Source: Rodentibacter myodis
GTDB taxonomy: Bacteria > Pseudomonadota > Gammaproteobacteria > Enterobacterales > Pasteurellaceae
NCBI RefSeq assembly: GCF_001999305.1
Contig: NZ_MLHQ01000010.1
Coordinates: 1 to 64,000 of the forward strand
Direction of reading: 5' to 3'
Length of the DNA: 64,000 nt
Notes under the pieces: generated by a model
The model's database searches: none
What the model saw: only the letters and a program-made list of their open reading frames with translations
Told to the model about the DNA's origin: nothing
In this document: positions 29,431-43,093 of the stretch, one piece after another
How the letters are laid out: each line of letters starts with the position of its first letter
Position numbering within the stretch: position 1 is the stretch's first letter
Made by a program: the position numbers and the translations under genes

Positions 29431-30837
29431 TCATTTTTGGATGAGGTTATCGCGTTTGGCTAACAATAAACTTTCCATTTTTTCCAAGGAAACCCCTTTG
29501 GTTTCTGGCACATAACGAATCAGGAAGAAAAAGCCGACGATACAGCAGGCGGCAAATAGCCACATTGGAAACGCACCGTGGAATTTTTCCAGCAGATACG
29601 GATTTTCATTCATCATTGGGAAACTTTGCGACACTACAAAGTTAAAAATCCAGTTAAAAGAAACCGCAATGGATAGCCCTTGCGCTCGCATATGATTAGG
29701 GAAAATCTCGCCGATTAACACCCACATTCCCACGCCCCAAGAAAAGGCATAGAAAATCATAAAGAAGATCATTCCAAACAGTGCCAAGTAGCCAGGATTT
29801 TGTGTGTACATTGCATAGGCGGTAATCAACAGCCCAAGTGCGGCACCAACCGCCCCCGTTTTCATTAGGGGCAAGCGTCCTAATTTATCAAACAAAATCG
29901 CACCAATACCGATGCCTGCTAATTGCGCGATGCCGATCCAAATAGTTTGGAACATTGCCGATTCCATATCGCCAGTAATGGTTTTTAGCACGGTTGGGGC
30001 GTAATACATCATCACATTCACACCGCTTAATTGTTGGAACGTGGCTAATGCACAGGCGACAAAGATAATAAACAATGCCCCTGGCCGTTTAAAATCAATT
30101 TTTTGTTGTTGTAATTGACCGTTTACCGTCATTGAGGCTTTAATTTCCGCCAGTAAATTTTTAGCGTGTTGCGGATTGGAAATTTTAGAGAGTGTAACAA
30201 GAGCGAGATCATCACGGTTACGCATTACATCCCAGCGTGGTGATTCAGGAATAAAGCCCACCACCAAACAGAAAAGAACGCAAGGAATCACTTCAGAGCC
30301 TAACATATAACGCCAGCCCACATCCGCCAACCACGCTTCCGTCATTCCCTGTGCGATTTTATAGTTCACATAAAAGATCAGGATTTGCCCGAAGACTAAG
30401 GCAAAATTGTTCATTGCTGATGCTGTTCCCCGATAATCTTTTGGGGCAACTTCTGCAATATACATTGGTGAAATCGCCGCGGCAATGCCGACAGCTAAGC
30501 CACCGATCATACGATAGACGATAAACCAGAAAAAGGAATCCGCCAACGCAGAGCCAACGGCACTGATGGTAAATAAAACGGCGGCAATAATTAAGGTTTT
30601 TTTACGCCCGATTCGGCGAGCGATTTCGCCCGAAAAAATTGAGCCTATCACACAGCCAATGACCACATTGGACACTGCCCAGCCTGTTTCCGCTGGCGAT
30701 AGTTGAAAATAACTTTTCAACGCATCAATTGCCCCTGAAATCACAGAGGTATCATAGCCAAATAATAATCCACCTAGTGAAGCCACGGCACAGATTCGGA
30801 TGATATAACCTAAATTGTGTTTTCGTCCCTTATTCAT
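29431..30837 (-). CDS. MFS sugar porter, probable myo-inositol transporter
   Basis: 468 residues with 12 transmembrane segments and sugar-porter signatures: GGLLFGYDTSVISGA, RRIGRKKTLI, PMYIAEVAPKDYRGT and PESPRW. C-terminal PETKGVSLEKME is the usual end of the family. Likely an IolT-type proton/inositol symporter, judged by its place between iolC and iolD; the sequence alone does not fix the substrate. AGGAGG precedes the start. Divergent from iolDEG. Confidence 0.9.
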   Translation of the reverse strand: MNKGRKHNLGYIIRICAVASLGGLLFGYDTSVISGAIDALKSYFQLSPAETGWAVSNVVIGCVIGSIFSGEIARRIGRKKTLIIAAVLFTISAVGSALADSFFWFIVYRMIGGLAVGIAAAISPMYIAEVAPKDYRGTASAMNNFALVFGQILIFYVNYKIAQGMTEAWLADVGWRYMLGSEVIPCVLFCLVVGFIPESPRWDVMRNRDDLALVTLSKISNPQHAKNLLAEIKASMTVNGQLQQQKIDFKRPGALFIIFVACALATFQQLSGVNVMMYYAPTVLKTITGDMESAMFQTIWIGIAQLAGIGIGAILFDKLGRLPLMKTGAVGAALGLLITAYAMYTQNPGYLALFGMIFFMIFYAFSWGVGMWVLIGEIFPNHMRAQGLSIAVSFNWIFNFVVSQSFPMMNENPYLLEKFHGAFPMWLFAACCIVGFFFLIRYVPETKGVSLEKMESLLLAKRDNLIQK

Positions 30838-31021
30838 ATAGCCTCCTTAAAACGTCTGAATAATTGGCTTTATTAAAACAAAAATTTCAAATAAATCAAA
30901 TATGGAATTTTATTTTTGAGAGGCTGATCACGTTTTTTAGGATGTTGGGTAAAAAATTCTGTGTAAATCGTAGAGAAATGGAGAAATTTAATTGCGTAAA
31001 ATGTGATCTTTATCTCAAAAC

Positions 31022-31037
31022 TGAAATTTTCATTTCA
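31022..31037. promoter_or_regulatory. iol operator-like palindrome 3
   Basis: TGAAAT-TTTC-ATTTCA in the divergent region between the transporter and iolD. A looser TGGAAT match lies at 30903. Confidence 0.6.
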
Positions 31038-31104
31038 AAATATTTGATTATGAAAATATATTGCGGTACTGTTTCTATCAAAAATAAATAAGGAGAGAGG
31101 CGCG

Positions 31105-33045
31105 ATGAAAACCATACGGCTAACCGTTGCTCAAGCATTAGTCAAGTTTTTGGATAACCAATATATTGAGTTTGACGGTAAAACCACGAAATTTGTAGAA
31201 GGAATCTTTGCCATTTTTGGACACGGCAATGTGTTGGGGTTAGGGCAAGCTCTGTCGCAATATCAAGGTGAATTAGTTTTACGCCAAGGGCGTAACGAAC
31301 AAGGTATGGCACACGCCGCCATCGGTTTTGCCAAACAAAAGCAACGTAAACAAATTTATGCTTGTACCTCGTCCGTGGGGCCTGGGGCGGCAAATATGAT
31401 TACTGCCGCTGCCACGGCTACGGCTAATCGCATTCCGTTACTTCTTTTACCAGGGGATGTGTTCGCCACTCGCCAACCTGATCCCGTTTTGCAACAGATT
31501 GAACAACCTTATGATCTCAGCGTAAGTACCAATGACGCTTTTCGGGCAGTCAGCAAATATTGGGATCGGATTCAACGTCCAGAGCAACTAATGACCGCTT
31601 GTATCAATGCAATGCGAGTATTAACTGACCCTGCGGAAACAGGGGCTGTTACCCTTTGTTTACCGCAAGATGTGCAGGCAGAAGCCTATGATTTTCCAGA
31701 CTATTTTTTACAAAAACGCATTCATCGTATTGAGCGAACACCACCCACAGAGGCAATGCTACAAGCCGCCTTGCAACTGATTTGTTCAAAGAAAAAACCG
31801 CTGATTATTTGTGGGGGCGGTGTGCGGTATTCACAAGCTGCAGAACAACTCAAACGCTTTGCAGAAACCTTCCACATCCCTTTTGGTGAAACGCAAGCGG
31901 GCAAAAGTGCGGTGATTTCTGCACATCATTTTAATGTGGGCGGAATTGGCGAAACGGGCAGTTTATCTGCTAACATATTAGCCAAAGAAGCCGATTTGAT
32001 TATTGGGATTGGCACCCGTTATACCGATTTTACGACTTCCTCAAAATGGATTTTTCAACATCCCGATGTTGCTTTCCTCAATATCAATATTGCTCGTTTT
32101 GATGCTTATAAACTGGACGGTGTACAAGTTGTCGCCGATGCGAAAGAAACCCTAGAAAAATTGACCGCACTTTTGCAACAGCAAAATTATCAGGCACAAT
32201 GGGGCGAACAAATTGCCGCCGCCAAATACAAATTTTCACAAGAATTAAACCGCTTGCAGCAGATAACCTATCAAGGCGAACATTTTATTCCTGAAATTAA
32301 CGACAACCTCAATCACCAAAAAGTCTTCGCTGAATTTATGGCATTGACCCAATCTTGTTTAACCCAAAGTCGTGCGCTGGCAATTCTCAACGAACATTTA
32401 GGCGAACAGGATATTATCGTGGCGGCGGCTGGCAGTTTACCAGGCGATTTACAACGCACTTGGCAAACCAAAGGGGAAAATACCTATCATTTGGAATACG
32501 GCTATTCCTGTATGGGCTATGAAGTCAATGCCGCATTGGGGGTTAAAATTGCCGAACCACAACGGGAAGTTTACGCCTTGTTAGGGGACGGCTCTTATAT
32601 GATGTCGCATTCGGAATTGGTTACGTCTATTCAGGAAAATAAGAAAATCAACGTCATTCTTTTTGACAATATGGCGAATGGCTGCATCAATAATCTGCAA
32701 ATCGGGCACGGAATGGATAGTTTTGGCACGGAGTTTCGCTTCCGCAATCCGCAAACCCAACAGCTTGACGGCGAACTTATTCCGATAGATTTTGCAATGA
32801 ATGCTGCTGCTTATGGTTGTGAAACCTATAAAGTTCGCACCGAAGAAGAATTACACCGCGCTTTACAAGCGGTTCGCAGCGCCAAAATTTCTACATTGAT
32901 CGAGATTAAAGTGCTGCCTAAAACAATGGCACACGGTTATGGCTGTTGGTGGCACGTTGGGGTTGCCGAAGTTTCTGATCGGCAAGCGATCCAACAGGCT
33001 TATCAAAATACCGTGCAGCAACGTAACAAAGCCAGACGTTACTAA
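31105..33045 (+). CDS. iolD: Trihydroxycyclohexane-1,2-dione hydrolase IolD
   Basis: Thiamine-diphosphate enzyme that opens the inositol-derived ring to 5-deoxyglucuronate. 646 residues, usual length. N-terminal pyrimidine-binding domain ([28 protein letters not shown] with the catalytic Glu), central domain, and C-terminal ThDP/Mg domain with [15 protein letters not shown] and [20 protein letters not shown] lies before ATG. First gene of iolD-iolE-iolG. Confidence 0.95.
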   Translation: MKTIRLTVAQALVKFLDNQYIEFDGKTTKFVEGIFAIFGHGNVLGLGQALSQYQGELVLRQGRNEQGMAHAAIGFAKQKQRKQIYACTSSVGPGAANMITAAATATANRIPLLLLPGDVFATRQPDPVLQQIEQPYDLSVSTNDAFRAVSKYWDRIQRPEQLMTACINAMRVLTDPAETGAVTLCLPQDVQAEAYDFPDYFLQKRIHRIERTPPTEAMLQAALQLICSKKKPLIICGGGVRYSQAAEQLKRFAETFHIPFGETQAGKSAVISAHHFNVGGIGETGSLSANILAKEADLIIGIGTRYTDFTTSSKWIFQHPDVAFLNINIARFDAYKLDGVQVVADAKETLEKLTALLQQQNYQAQWGEQIAAAKYKFSQELNRLQQITYQGEHFIPEINDNLNHQKVFAEFMALTQSCLTQSRALAILNEHLGEQDIIVAAAGSLPGDLQRTWQTKGENTYHLEYGYSCMGYEVNAALGVKIAEPQREVYALLGDGSYMMSHSELVTSIQENKKINVILFDNMANGCINNLQIGHGMDSFGTEFRFRNPQTQQLDGELIPIDFAMNAAAYGCETYKVRTEEELHRALQAVRSAKISTLIEIKVLPKTMAHGYGCWWHVGVAEVSDRQAIQQAYQNTVQQRNKARRY

Positions 33046-33076
33046 GGCAAAATTTCACCACAATAAGGAGAAAATA

Positions 33077-33973
33077 ATGAAAGCGGAAAATATCAAATTG
33101 GGGATCGCCCCAATTGGTTGGACAAATGATGATTTGCCAGAATTAGGCAGCGAAAACAGCTTTGAACAGTGCATTAGTGAAATGGCACTGGCAGGCTATG
33201 TGGGTTGCGAAGTGGGAAATAAATATCCCCGAGATATTGCGTTACTCAAAAAACACTTAGCCCTGCGTCATATCCAAATTTGTAATGCGTGGTTTAGCAC
33301 CTTCTTTGTGGACGGCAAAAAGCAGCAAACCATTGATGAATTTATTAAACATCGGGATTTTCTCGCCGAAATGGGGGCAAAAGTGATCGGTTGTTCGGAA
33401 CAGAGCCGCAGCATTCAAGGCACAACCAAATCGGTCTTTAAACAAAAGCCTGTTTTTAATGATGAAGACTGGACACTTCTCGCTGAAGGCTATAACGAAC
33501 TCGCCAAACTTGCCGCCGAAAAAGGAATGAAAGTTTGCCTGCATCACCATATGGGAACAGGGATTCAAACCCCAGCGGAAATAGATCGCTATATGGAAGT
33601 GGTGAATGATGATGTGTATTTATTGTTTGACTCTGGTCATCTCTATTATTCCGAAGGTTCTCAACAAGCAATGTTAGCCGTGCTGGAAAAATATATTCAT
33701 CGCATTATTCACGTTCATCTTAAAGATGTGAGAGATAACATTGTTGCCGAAGTGAAAGCGAATGATCTCAGCTTTTTACAGGGAGTGAAAAAAGGCACTT
33801 TTACCGTTCCAGGGGATGGCGTGATCGACTTTAAGCCGATTTTTGATCTGTTGGAAAAATATGATTATAAAGGCTGGATGGTGGTGGAAGCGGAGCAAGA
33901 TCCCGCCATTGCCAATCCGTTTGAATATGCCTTAAAAGGCCGTCAATATATTAAACAAACCGCAGGAGTCTAA
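33077..33973 (+). CDS. iolE: Myo-inosose-2 dehydratase IolE
   Basis: Removes water from 2-keto-myo-inositol. 298 residues, xylose-isomerase-like TIM barrel with metal-ligand segments: [29 protein letters not shown] and VVEAEQD. AAGGAG before ATG 33077 decides the start; the frame itself opens 46 codons earlier inside iolD. One base separates it from iolG. Confidence 0.94.
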   Translation: MKAENIKLGIAPIGWTNDDLPELGSENSFEQCISEMALAGYVGCEVGNKYPRDIALLKKHLALRHIQICNAWFSTFFVDGKKQQTIDEFIKHRDFLAEMGAKVIGCSEQSRSIQGTTKSVFKQKPVFNDEDWTLLAEGYNELAKLAAEKGMKVCLHHHMGTGIQTPAEIDRYMEVVNDDVYLLFDSGHLYYSEGSQQAMLAVLEKYIHRIIHVHLKDVRDNIVAEVKANDLSFLQGVKKGTFTVPGDGVIDFKPIFDLLEKYDYKGWMVVEAEQDPAIANPFEYALKGRQYIKQTAGV

Positions 33974-33974
33974 T

Positions 33975-34997
33975 ATGCTTAAAATTGGAATTATTGGTGC
34001 TGGCCGAATTGGGCGAGTACACGCCGAAAGCCTCACCAAATATGTTAAAGGGGCAGAAATCAAAGCCATTTCTGATGTGAATGTTACTGATGAACTCACA
34101 ACTTGGGCTGCGTCAAAAGGGATTGCTCAAGTTTATGCAGACTACCGACAGATTTTGCAAGATCCTGAAATTGATGCGGTGTTGGTGTGTTCCTCAACCC
34201 ATACCCACGCCCCGATTTCCATTGAAGCAGCACGAGCGGGCAAACATATTTTCTGCGAAAAGCCGATTGATTCGGATATTGGTCGGATCAAGGAAGTATT
34301 AGCCGAAGTAGAAAAAGCTGGCGTGAAATTTCAAGTGGGCTTTAATCGCCGTTTTGATCATAACTTTAAAGCGATAAAAGCACGGGTGTTAGCTGGCGAT
34401 ATCGGCGAACCCCATATTATTCGGGTAACGTCCAGAGATCCCGATGCCCCACCGATTGAGTATGTTAAAGTATCGGGCGGAATGTTCTTTGATATGACTA
34501 TTCACGATTTTGATATGATTCGCTATCTTTCTGGCAGTGAAGTTACCGAAGTGTATGCCTGCGGTGGCGTGTTGGTGAATCCTGAGATTGGTCAAGCTGG
34601 CGATATTGATACCGCCGTCATCACGTTAAAATTGGCAAACGGGGCATTGGGCGTGATTGATAACAGCCGCAAAGCGGTTTATGGTTACGACCAACGTGCG
34701 GAAGTGTTTGGTTCTAAAGGTGCGGTACAAACTCGCAATGATACAGATTCGACGGCGATTTATTCCTGTGAAGGTGGCGTCATCGCAGAAAAACCAAAAT
34801 ACTTCTTCTTGGAACGCTATATGCAATCTTTCGCCGATGAAATGCAATGTTTTATTGATGCAATCGTCAATGACACACCAACTCTGGTTAATGGTAATGA
34901 CGGCTTACAACCCGTGTTAATTGCAATAGCAGCAAAACGCTCGCTAGAAGAAGGGCGAGCGGTTAAGTTAAGTGAAATTGGTAGCCTTTCAATCTAA
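33975..34997 (+). CDS. iolG: Inositol 2-dehydrogenase IolG
   Basis: NAD-dependent oxidation of myo-inositol to 2-keto-myo-inositol, the first step of the pathway. 340 residues, GFO/IDH/MocA family: Rossmann motif GIIGAGRIGRVHAE at 4-17, conserved CEKPIDSD, catalytic region FFDMTIHDFDMIRYL. Last gene of the operon, closed by a strong hairpin. Confidence 0.94.
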   Translation: MLKIGIIGAGRIGRVHAESLTKYVKGAEIKAISDVNVTDELTTWAASKGIAQVYADYRQILQDPEIDAVLVCSSTHTHAPISIEAARAGKHIFCEKPIDSDIGRIKEVLAEVEKAGVKFQVGFNRRFDHNFKAIKARVLAGDIGEPHIIRVTSRDPDAPPIEYVKVSGGMFFDMTIHDFDMIRYLSGSEVTEVYACGGVLVNPEIGQAGDIDTAVITLKLANGALGVIDNSRKAVYGYDQRAEVFGSKGAVQTRNDTDSTAIYSCEGGVIAEKPKYFFLERYMQSFADEMQCFIDAIVNDTPTLVNGNDGLQPVLIAIAAKRSLEEGRAVKLSEIGSLSI

Positions 34998-34998
34998 T

Positions 34999-35036
34999 AA
35001 ATATCCCGTAAAATTTACTTTTACGGGATATTTTAT
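34999..35036 (+). terminator. Terminator of iolDEG
   Basis: AATATCCCGTAAAA and TTTTACGGGATATT form a 14-bp perfect stem followed by TTATTTTT. Confidence 0.9.
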
Positions 35037-35093
35037 TTTTCAAATTAATCTAAAAAACATTGTTAAAATCAACCGCACTTTTAGACGGATAAA

Positions 35094-35543
35094 CTAATCA
35101 ACAATTCTTAAATGTGATGCCGATGTGGAAGGTTTCTTTTTCGGAGTCTTTGGTTTATCTACCACTTCAGTGAAATCATTGGGTTGATCCGTATTGGGTT
35201 CTCGATTTAATTCATCATAAATCCCTTCCGGTTCAAACATTACACCATCACCATTTTCACGGGCATAAATGGCAAGTGCTGCCCCCATTGGGATATAAAT
35301 TTCACGAGATATACCATTAAAACGGGCGTTAAATTGAATAAAATCATTGGTTAATTGCAAGTTGCCGGTAGCATTTGCTGAAAGATTTAAAACAATTTGC
35401 CCGTCTCTTACATATTCGGTCGGTACATTCACGCCCCAATAAGTCGCATCCACCACAAGATAAGGCGTGAAATCATTGTCAATCAACCAATCGTGATAAG
35501 CTCTTAATAAATAAGGGCGTTTTGGCGAAGATTTATAGTCCAT
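35094..35543 (-). CDS. sspB: ClpXP protease specificity factor SspB
   Basis: Adaptor that brings ssrA-tagged proteins to ClpXP. 149 residues: SspB fold at 1-110 (SSPKRPYLLRAYHDWLIDN; GVNVPTEYVRDGQIVLN split), then a flexible acidic linker and a conserved C-terminal ClpX-binding tail ending SHLRIVD. The ATG overlaps the sspA stop by one base. Confidence 0.95.
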   Translation of the reverse strand: MDYKSSPKRPYLLRAYHDWLIDNDFTPYLVVDATYWGVNVPTEYVRDGQIVLNLSANATGNLQLTNDFIQFNARFNGISREIYIPMGAALAIYARENGDGVMFEPEGIYDELNREPNTDQPNDFTEVVDKPKTPKKKPSTSASHLRIVD

Positions 35544-36181
35544 TATTTATCATCCATTAAATTTTTAGGGGCAGCCTCTCCCACTGATTGTAAGAATGAA
35601 TCACGGCTAAACACACGATCCATATAACCTTTTAATGCTTTACTGCCTGCACCGGTAAACTCTACACCAAATTGTTTTAATTTCCACAATAATGGGGCAA
35701 TATAGCAATCGACTAAGCTAAATTCTTCATTCATAAAATAAGGTGTTTGTTGAAAAATAGGCGCAATAGCCAATAATTCTTCTTTTAATTGTTTTAAGGC
35801 AGCTGCTCTCTCTGCTTGGTTTCCTTTCTCTGCTTTTGATAAAGTTGGATACCAATCTTGTTCGATTCTTAACATTAAAAGGCGGGTTTTACCTCGTGCA
35901 ATTGGGTAAACAGGCATAAGTGGTGGGTGTGGAAAACGCTCATCAAGATATTCCATAATAATGCGTGAATTAAATAAAACTAAATCACGATCAACTAAAG
36001 TTGGGAGAGTACCGTAAGGATTTAATTCCATTAAATCTTCCGATAAAGCGTGCGGATCAACTTCTTCATTTTCATAAGCTACGCCCTTTTCCGCGAGAAC
36101 AATTTTCACTTGGTGGCAGTAGATGTCATCCTTATTTGAAAAAAGTGTCATGATAGAACGTTTACTTGATGCGTTAGACAT
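35543..36181 (-). CDS. sspA: Stringent starvation protein A
   Basis: RNA-polymerase-associated GST-fold protein of the stress response. 212 residues. N-terminal thioredoxin-like part (MTLFSNKDDIYCHQVKIVLA) and PTLVDRDLVLFNSRIIMEYL are typical; FPHPPLMPVYP is the surface patch known to matter in E. coli. Upstream of sspB in the usual sspAB operon. Lies 189 bp after the rpsI terminator, so it likely has its own promoter in 36182-36320. Confidence 0.96.
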   Translation of the reverse strand: MSNASSKRSIMTLFSNKDDIYCHQVKIVLAEKGVAYENEEVDPHALSEDLMELNPYGTLPTLVDRDLVLFNSRIIMEYLDERFPHPPLMPVYPIARGKTRLLMLRIEQDWYPTLSKAEKGNQAERAAALKQLKEELLAIAPIFQQTPYFMNEEFSLVDCYIAPLLWKLKQFGVEFTGAGSKALKGYMDRVFSRDSFLQSVGEAAPKNLMDDK

Positions 36182-36322
36182 TGATTCCTCCGAAGATTCA
36201 AATTAGATGATAGATTTTAAAAGCTCACTATTTTACCACAAAGAACTTTTAAAAAGCCAAAGAAATCTTATTTTTGCTTTATATTCAGTAGGTTATGAAC
36301 AGTTTTACTGTTGATAAGGCAC

Positions 36323-36354
36323 AAAAAAAGCAGAGATTTCTCTCTGCTTTTTTT
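36323..36354 (-). terminator. Terminator of rplM-rpsI
   Basis: AAAGCAGAGA and TCTCTGCTTT around a 4-base loop with A and T runs on both sides. Confidence 0.9.
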
Positions 36355-36369
36355 GAAACGAAAATAAAA

Positions 36370-36762
36370 TTAACGTTTTGAATATTGTGGACGACGACGT
36401 GCTTTGTGTAAACCCACTTTTTTACGTTCAACGCGACGTGCATCACGTGTAACGAAGCCTGCAGCACGAAGTGCTGGACGTAAGGTTTCATCGTATTCCA
36501 TCAATGCACGGGTGATACCGTGACGGATTGCACCCGCTTGACCTGAAATACCACCACCTTTAACAGTGATGTATAGGTCTAATTTATCAGTCAATTCAAC
36601 CAATTCTAAAGGTTGACGCACTACCATACGCGCAGTTTCGCGACCGAAGTAAACGTCTAATTCACGTTGGTTGATCGTGATTTTACCACTGCCCGGTTTG
36701 ATAAATACACGAGCTGAAGAGCTTTTGCGGCGACCTGTGCCGTAGTTTTGATTCTCTGCCAT
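36370..36762 (-). CDS. rpsI: 30S ribosomal protein S9
   Basis: Small-subunit ribosomal protein whose C-terminal tail reaches the P site. 130 residues, standard length, [15 protein letters not shown] start and the invariant C-terminal [11 protein letters not shown]. 16 bp after rplM. Confidence 0.98.
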   Translation of the reverse strand: MAENQNYGTGRRKSSSARVFIKPGSGKITINQRELDVYFGRETARMVVRQPLELVELTDKLDLYITVKGGGISGQAGAIRHGITRALMEYDETLRPALRAAGFVTRDARRVERKKVGLHKARRRPQYSKR

Positions 36763-36778
36763 ATCCTAAACCTCGTGA

Positions 36779-37350
<572 letters not shown>

Positions 37351-37455
37351 ATATTTTTCTAACAAATGCTAACTTTTTATGCAAAAAAGTTGATAAAGTG
37401 TGTATTAGTCGAATTAATGATTTCAATGAATTTATTCAAATTGACTCGCCCATAA

Positions 37456-38388
<933 letters not shown>

Positions 38389-38429
38389 GTTATGTGCGAA
38401 CTGCATAATGAATAATTGCTAAAAATTAA

Positions 38430-38458
38430 GGACGCTACGCTGATCACGCTTAGCGTCC
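38430..38458. terminator. Hairpin between convergent metF and NlpC genes
   Basis: GGACGCTA (38430-38437) pairs with TAGCGTCC (38451-38458). On the minus strand it is followed by TTAATTTTT; no clear T run on the plus strand. Confidence 0.5.
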
Positions 38459-38487
38459 ATTATTAATCCATTGAAATGATTTGATTT

Positions 38488-38979
38488 CTAAATTCGTCTT
38501 ACCTGCCAGAAGGTTTTACGCCAAAAGGGGGAATTCATTGAAGAATAAATCACCCCACCTTTTGTGGACGCGTGAAGAAATTTATCATCTTTCACATAAA
38601 TTCCCACGTGATAACCATTCGGCCCTCGCCCTGTTTTAAAGAAAATTAAATCTCCGGTTTGAATATCTTCTTTATGAACTAATTTTCCATATTTTGCTTG
38701 ATCCTTTGTGGTTCTAGGTAAATCAATATTAAATCGGTCAAAAAAAGTTTTCTGAACAAACCCCGAACAATCCACGCCTTGACGGGATTTCCCACCTAAT
38801 ACATAAGGTGTTCCGGCCCATTCGTATTGTTGCTCGCTTAACAACGTGATTGCCATAATCGGATCATTAATTTGTCCTTTATAATTAATTGCATAGTCTT
38901 CTTGGTTTATTTTTCCCGAAGAACAAGCAAATAACATCATTATGCTTGAAATAACTAATAATGCTTTCATTCGCCTCAT
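38488..38979 (-). CDS. NlpC/P60-family lipoprotein
   Basis: Probable murein DL-endopeptidase anchored in the envelope. 163 residues. Lipoprotein signal with C19 (MMLFACS), then an NlpC/P60 domain with catalytic C71 (GVDCSGF), H124 (GYHVGIYV) and H136 (FLHAST). ATG 38970 (MKALLV), with GAGG just before it, is an alternative start. Related to the NlpC/Spr group; which member is not clear. Confidence 0.9.
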   Translation of the reverse strand: MRRMKALLVISSIMMLFACSSGKINQEDYAINYKGQINDPIMAITLLSEQQYEWAGTPYVLGGKSRQGVDCSGFVQKTFFDRFNIDLPRTTKDQAKYGKLVHKEDIQTGDLIFFKTGRGPNGYHVGIYVKDDKFLHASTKGGVIYSSMNSPFWRKTFWQVRRI

Positions 38980-39000
38980 TTTATAGCCCTAAAAAGGATA

Positions 39001-39032
39001 AAAGTGCGGTCAAAATAACCGCACTTTTTTCA
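39001..39032. terminator. Uptake-sequence hairpin after ihfA
   Basis: AAAGTGCGGT and ACCGCACTTT around a 9-base loop, T runs on both strands; it ends the pheST-ihfA transcript. Confidence 0.75.
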
Positions 39033-39118
39033 TTCTATTGATGATATATGCAGGAATAAAATAAAAATAGTGCTTTTATTTTGCGTATTTCCTACATAAT
39101 CCCGCATTTTATTTCTGA

Positions 39119-39418
39119 TTATTGATTTGGTTTGACTTTTTCAACACGTGCACGCAGTTTCTGTCCCGGTTTAAATACAACAACCCGACGGGCAGAAACA
39201 GGTACGCTTTCCCCCGTTTTAGGATTACGTCCCGGTCGGGATGATTTATCGCGTAACTCAAAATTACCAAATCCGGATAATTTTACGTCACTGCCTGACT
39301 CAAGGGATAAGCGGATTTCTTCAAAAAAATTATCCACCAAATTTTTGGCTTCTGATTTTTGTAACCGATATTTTTCAATTAAAAATTCGGTAATATCACT
39401 TTTGGTTAGTGTTGTCAT
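39119..39418 (-). CDS. ihfA: Integration host factor alpha subunit
   Basis: DNA-bending nucleoid protein, 99 residues. HU/IHF signature with [21 protein letters not shown] split at the beta arm, including the intercalating proline in GRNPKTGE. Starts 4 bp after pheT, the same arrangement as in E. coli. Confidence 0.97.
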   Translation of the reverse strand: MTTLTKSDITEFLIEKYRLQKSEAKNLVDNFFEEIRLSLESGSDVKLSGFGNFELRDKSSRPGRNPKTGESVPVSARRVVVFKPGQKLRARVEKVKPNQ

Positions 39419-39422
39419 AAGT

Positions 39423-41810
39423 TTAATCTCTTAATTCAGCATTAAAACGCTGCTTAACTTCATCTAAAACAGCTGAAATGACTTCATTGATTTCCTTATC
39501 TTCCAAAGTTTTTTCATTGTCCTGAATGGTTAGGCTGATAGCAAGGCTTTTCGCACCACTAGGTACACCAATGCCTTTATATACATCAAATAAATTTACT
39601 TGAGTAATTTTTGTTCCACCTGCTTTTTTACAAGCTTCAAGAATATCACCTGCAGGAATTTCATCGGCAACCACTAAGGCTAAATCACGGCGGTTAGCCG
39701 GGAATTTTGAAATTTCTTTCGCTTGAATGACATTACGATTTGCAATCGCTTCCCACAGAATTTCAAATACCACAACTTTTCCATTTAACCCCAGTTTTTG
39801 AGAAATTAATGGATGAAGCGTACCAATAAAACCAATTTCTTTACCATTTAATTCAATGGCAGCAGATTGTCCCGGATGTAACGCGTCAAAGGTTTTTGCC
39901 ACAAAACGCACTTGGCTGCCTACACCGGTTAAAGAAAGCAAACTTTCTAAATCACCTTTTAAATCGAAAAAGTCAACAGATTCTGTTTTAGCGTTCCAAC
40001 TTTCATTTTTAACCGTTCCACTTATTACGGCACTCAATACAAACTCTTGACGTACGCCAAATTCTGCTTTGGTATCCGGAATAAAACGCAAGCCGGTTTC
40101 AAATAGACGAACGCGATTTTGCTGACGATTTTGGTTATACAACACCGCACCAAGCAATCCGCTTAACAACGATACCCGCATAGCCGACATTTCCACTGAA
40201 ATCGGATTTGGTAACACTAAGGCATCTTGATTAGGATGTAATAAACCTTGCACTTTTGGATCAACGAAACTATAAGTAATGGCTTCTTGATAATCCGCAT
40301 CCACAAGTGCGGTCTTAATGCGTGCTAAATCTAAATCCGATTCTTTGTGATCTCTCATACGCAAGTGGGCTAACGGTGCATTATTTGGAATGCTGTTATA
40401 ACCATAAATACGTGCAACTTCTTCAATTAAATCTTCTTCGATTTCAATATCAAAACGCCAACTTGTTGAGGTGACCGTCCAAACATCATTTTCATATTTC
40501 ACCTCAAAACCAAGACGATTAAAAATATCTGTGACGGTTTCTGTTTCAATATGATGACCAAGTAACGCATCTAATTTTTCGCGGCGAAGTTGAATGTGTT
40601 TTACTTTTGGTAAAAATTCTTCACTGACAACTTCGTTAATTTCACCGGCTTCACCACCACAAATTTCAAGTAATAATGCCGTAGCACGTTCCATCGCATT
40701 ACGTGCCAATTCAAAATCAACACCACGCTCAAAACGATGTGAGGCATCAGTGTGCAAGCCATATTGTCTTGCTCGACCGGCAATCGCTAATGGTGCAAAA
40801 AATGCCGATTCTAAAATGACATCTTTTGTTTCACCTGTTACACCGCTTGCCTGTCCGCCAAAAATGCCTGCCATTGCCAGTGGGCCATTTTGATCGGCAA
40901 TTAGCAAAGTATTTTCTTGTAATTTTGCCGTTGAGCCATCTAATAAAACAAGTTCTTCACCCGCTTTTGCCAAACGCACTTGAATGGGTTGTGCCACTTT
41001 TGCCATATCAAAAGCGTGCATAGGTTGCCCTAATTCAAGCAAAATATAGTTTGTAATATCAACAATCGGATCAATTGAACGAATCCCACAACGGCGTAAT
41101 TTTTCCTGCATCCAAATAGGTGATGCGGCTTTTACATTCACATTTTTAATTACGCGTAACAAATAACGTGGACAAGCATCCGGTGCATTTAGTTCAATTT
41201 CCACTTTATCGGAAATAGTTGCCGGTACGGCTTTAAAGTGCGGTTGATTTACCGAAAGTTTATTGACCACAGCAATTTCACGGGCAATACCGGCAATACT
41301 TAAACAGTCTGCTCTATTTGGCGTCAAACTAATTTCGATAGCCTGATCATTTAACCCCAAATAATCACGCAAATTCATACCAAGTGGCGCATCAGCCGGC
41401 AATTCAATGATCCCATCGGCTTCAACATCAATCCCTAATTCAGAAAAAGAACAAAGCATTCCTTCAGAAGGCTGACCACGAAGTTTTGTTTTTTTAATTT
41501 TAAAATTGCCCGGTAATACCGCACCTTCAATGGCACAAGCTACTTTTAAACCTTGGCGGCAATTCGGCGCACCGCAGACGATATCCAATAATTTATCGCC
41601 ACCAACATTCACTTTTGTTACACGCAATTTATCCGCATCCGGATGTTGCGCACATTCAATCACTTCCCCTACAACAACGCCGGTAAAATCACCGGCAACA
41701 TCTTCCACGCCATCGACTTCTAAACCAAGCATCGTAATTTGATCACATAACTGTGCCGTGGAAATTGTTGGATTAACCCATTCTCTTACCCATTGTTCAC
41801 TAAATTTCAT
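39423..41810 (-). CDS. pheT: Phenylalanyl-tRNA synthetase beta subunit
   Basis: Charges tRNA-Phe together with PheS. 795 residues, standard length: EMAP/tRNA-binding domain near residues 40-150 ([20 protein letters not shown]), B3/B4 editing region, B5 and the C-terminal anticodon-binding domain ([14 protein letters not shown]). 42 bp after pheS. Confidence 0.97.
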   Translation of the reverse strand: MKFSEQWVREWVNPTISTAQLCDQITMLGLEVDGVEDVAGDFTGVVVGEVIECAQHPDADKLRVTKVNVGGDKLLDIVCGAPNCRQGLKVACAIEGAVLPGNFKIKKTKLRGQPSEGMLCSFSELGIDVEADGIIELPADAPLGMNLRDYLGLNDQAIEISLTPNRADCLSIAGIAREIAVVNKLSVNQPHFKAVPATISDKVEIELNAPDACPRYLLRVIKNVNVKAASPIWMQEKLRRCGIRSIDPIVDITNYILLELGQPMHAFDMAKVAQPIQVRLAKAGEELVLLDGSTAKLQENTLLIADQNGPLAMAGIFGGQASGVTGETKDVILESAFFAPLAIAGRARQYGLHTDASHRFERGVDFELARNAMERATALLLEICGGEAGEINEVVSEEFLPKVKHIQLRREKLDALLGHHIETETVTDIFNRLGFEVKYENDVWTVTSTSWRFDIEIEEDLIEEVARIYGYNSIPNNAPLAHLRMRDHKESDLDLARIKTALVDADYQEAITYSFVDPKVQGLLHPNQDALVLPNPISVEMSAMRVSLLSGLLGAVLYNQNRQQNRVRLFETGLRFIPDTKAEFGVRQEFVLSAVISGTVKNESWNAKTESVDFFDLKGDLESLLSLTGVGSQVRFVAKTFDALHPGQSAAIELNGKEIGFIGTLHPLISQKLGLNGKVVVFEILWEAIANRNVIQAKEISKFPANRRDLALVVADEIPAGDILEACKKAGGTKITQVNLFDVYKGIGVPSGAKSLAISLTIQDNEKTLEDKEINEVISAVLDEVKQRFNAELRD

Positions 41811-41852
41811 TATTCTTTATCCTTTAAATTTGTTAGAAATAGCCGAAAGTTA

Positions 41853-42854
<1,002 letters not shown>

Positions 42855-42982
42855 TTATTTCTATTACGTAGCTCAAAATGAGCCTAATGATAATACCAAC
42901 GCACTAAAAAATCACGTTTTAATTTGTATTTCATCGTAGAAGAAATCACAGATGAATTATCAACAAAATAATCAAAAAGAGC

Positions 42983-43010
42983 ATATTATCCGTCCCAAAA
43001 TTTTTGTAAA
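42983..43010 (-). promoter_or_regulatory. Probable pheS promoter
   Basis: On the minus strand TTTACA (43005-43010), 16 bp, TAATAT (42983-42988). Confidence 0.45.
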
Positions 43011-43093
43011 AATGACCGCACTTTATTGATATGTTTTTTATAACCAAAAATCTTGGGACTAATTTAGTATGGTAAACAAAATGATTGATCAAA

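Noticed and set aside
37420-37450. MetR-like site before metF
   Set aside because: TGAAT-TT-ATTCA is one base shorter than the MetR spacing, so the match is not convincing.
42860-42930. Leader peptide and attenuator before pheS as in E. coli pheM
   Set aside because: A short frame exists but has a single Phe codon and no terminator hairpin with T run follows.
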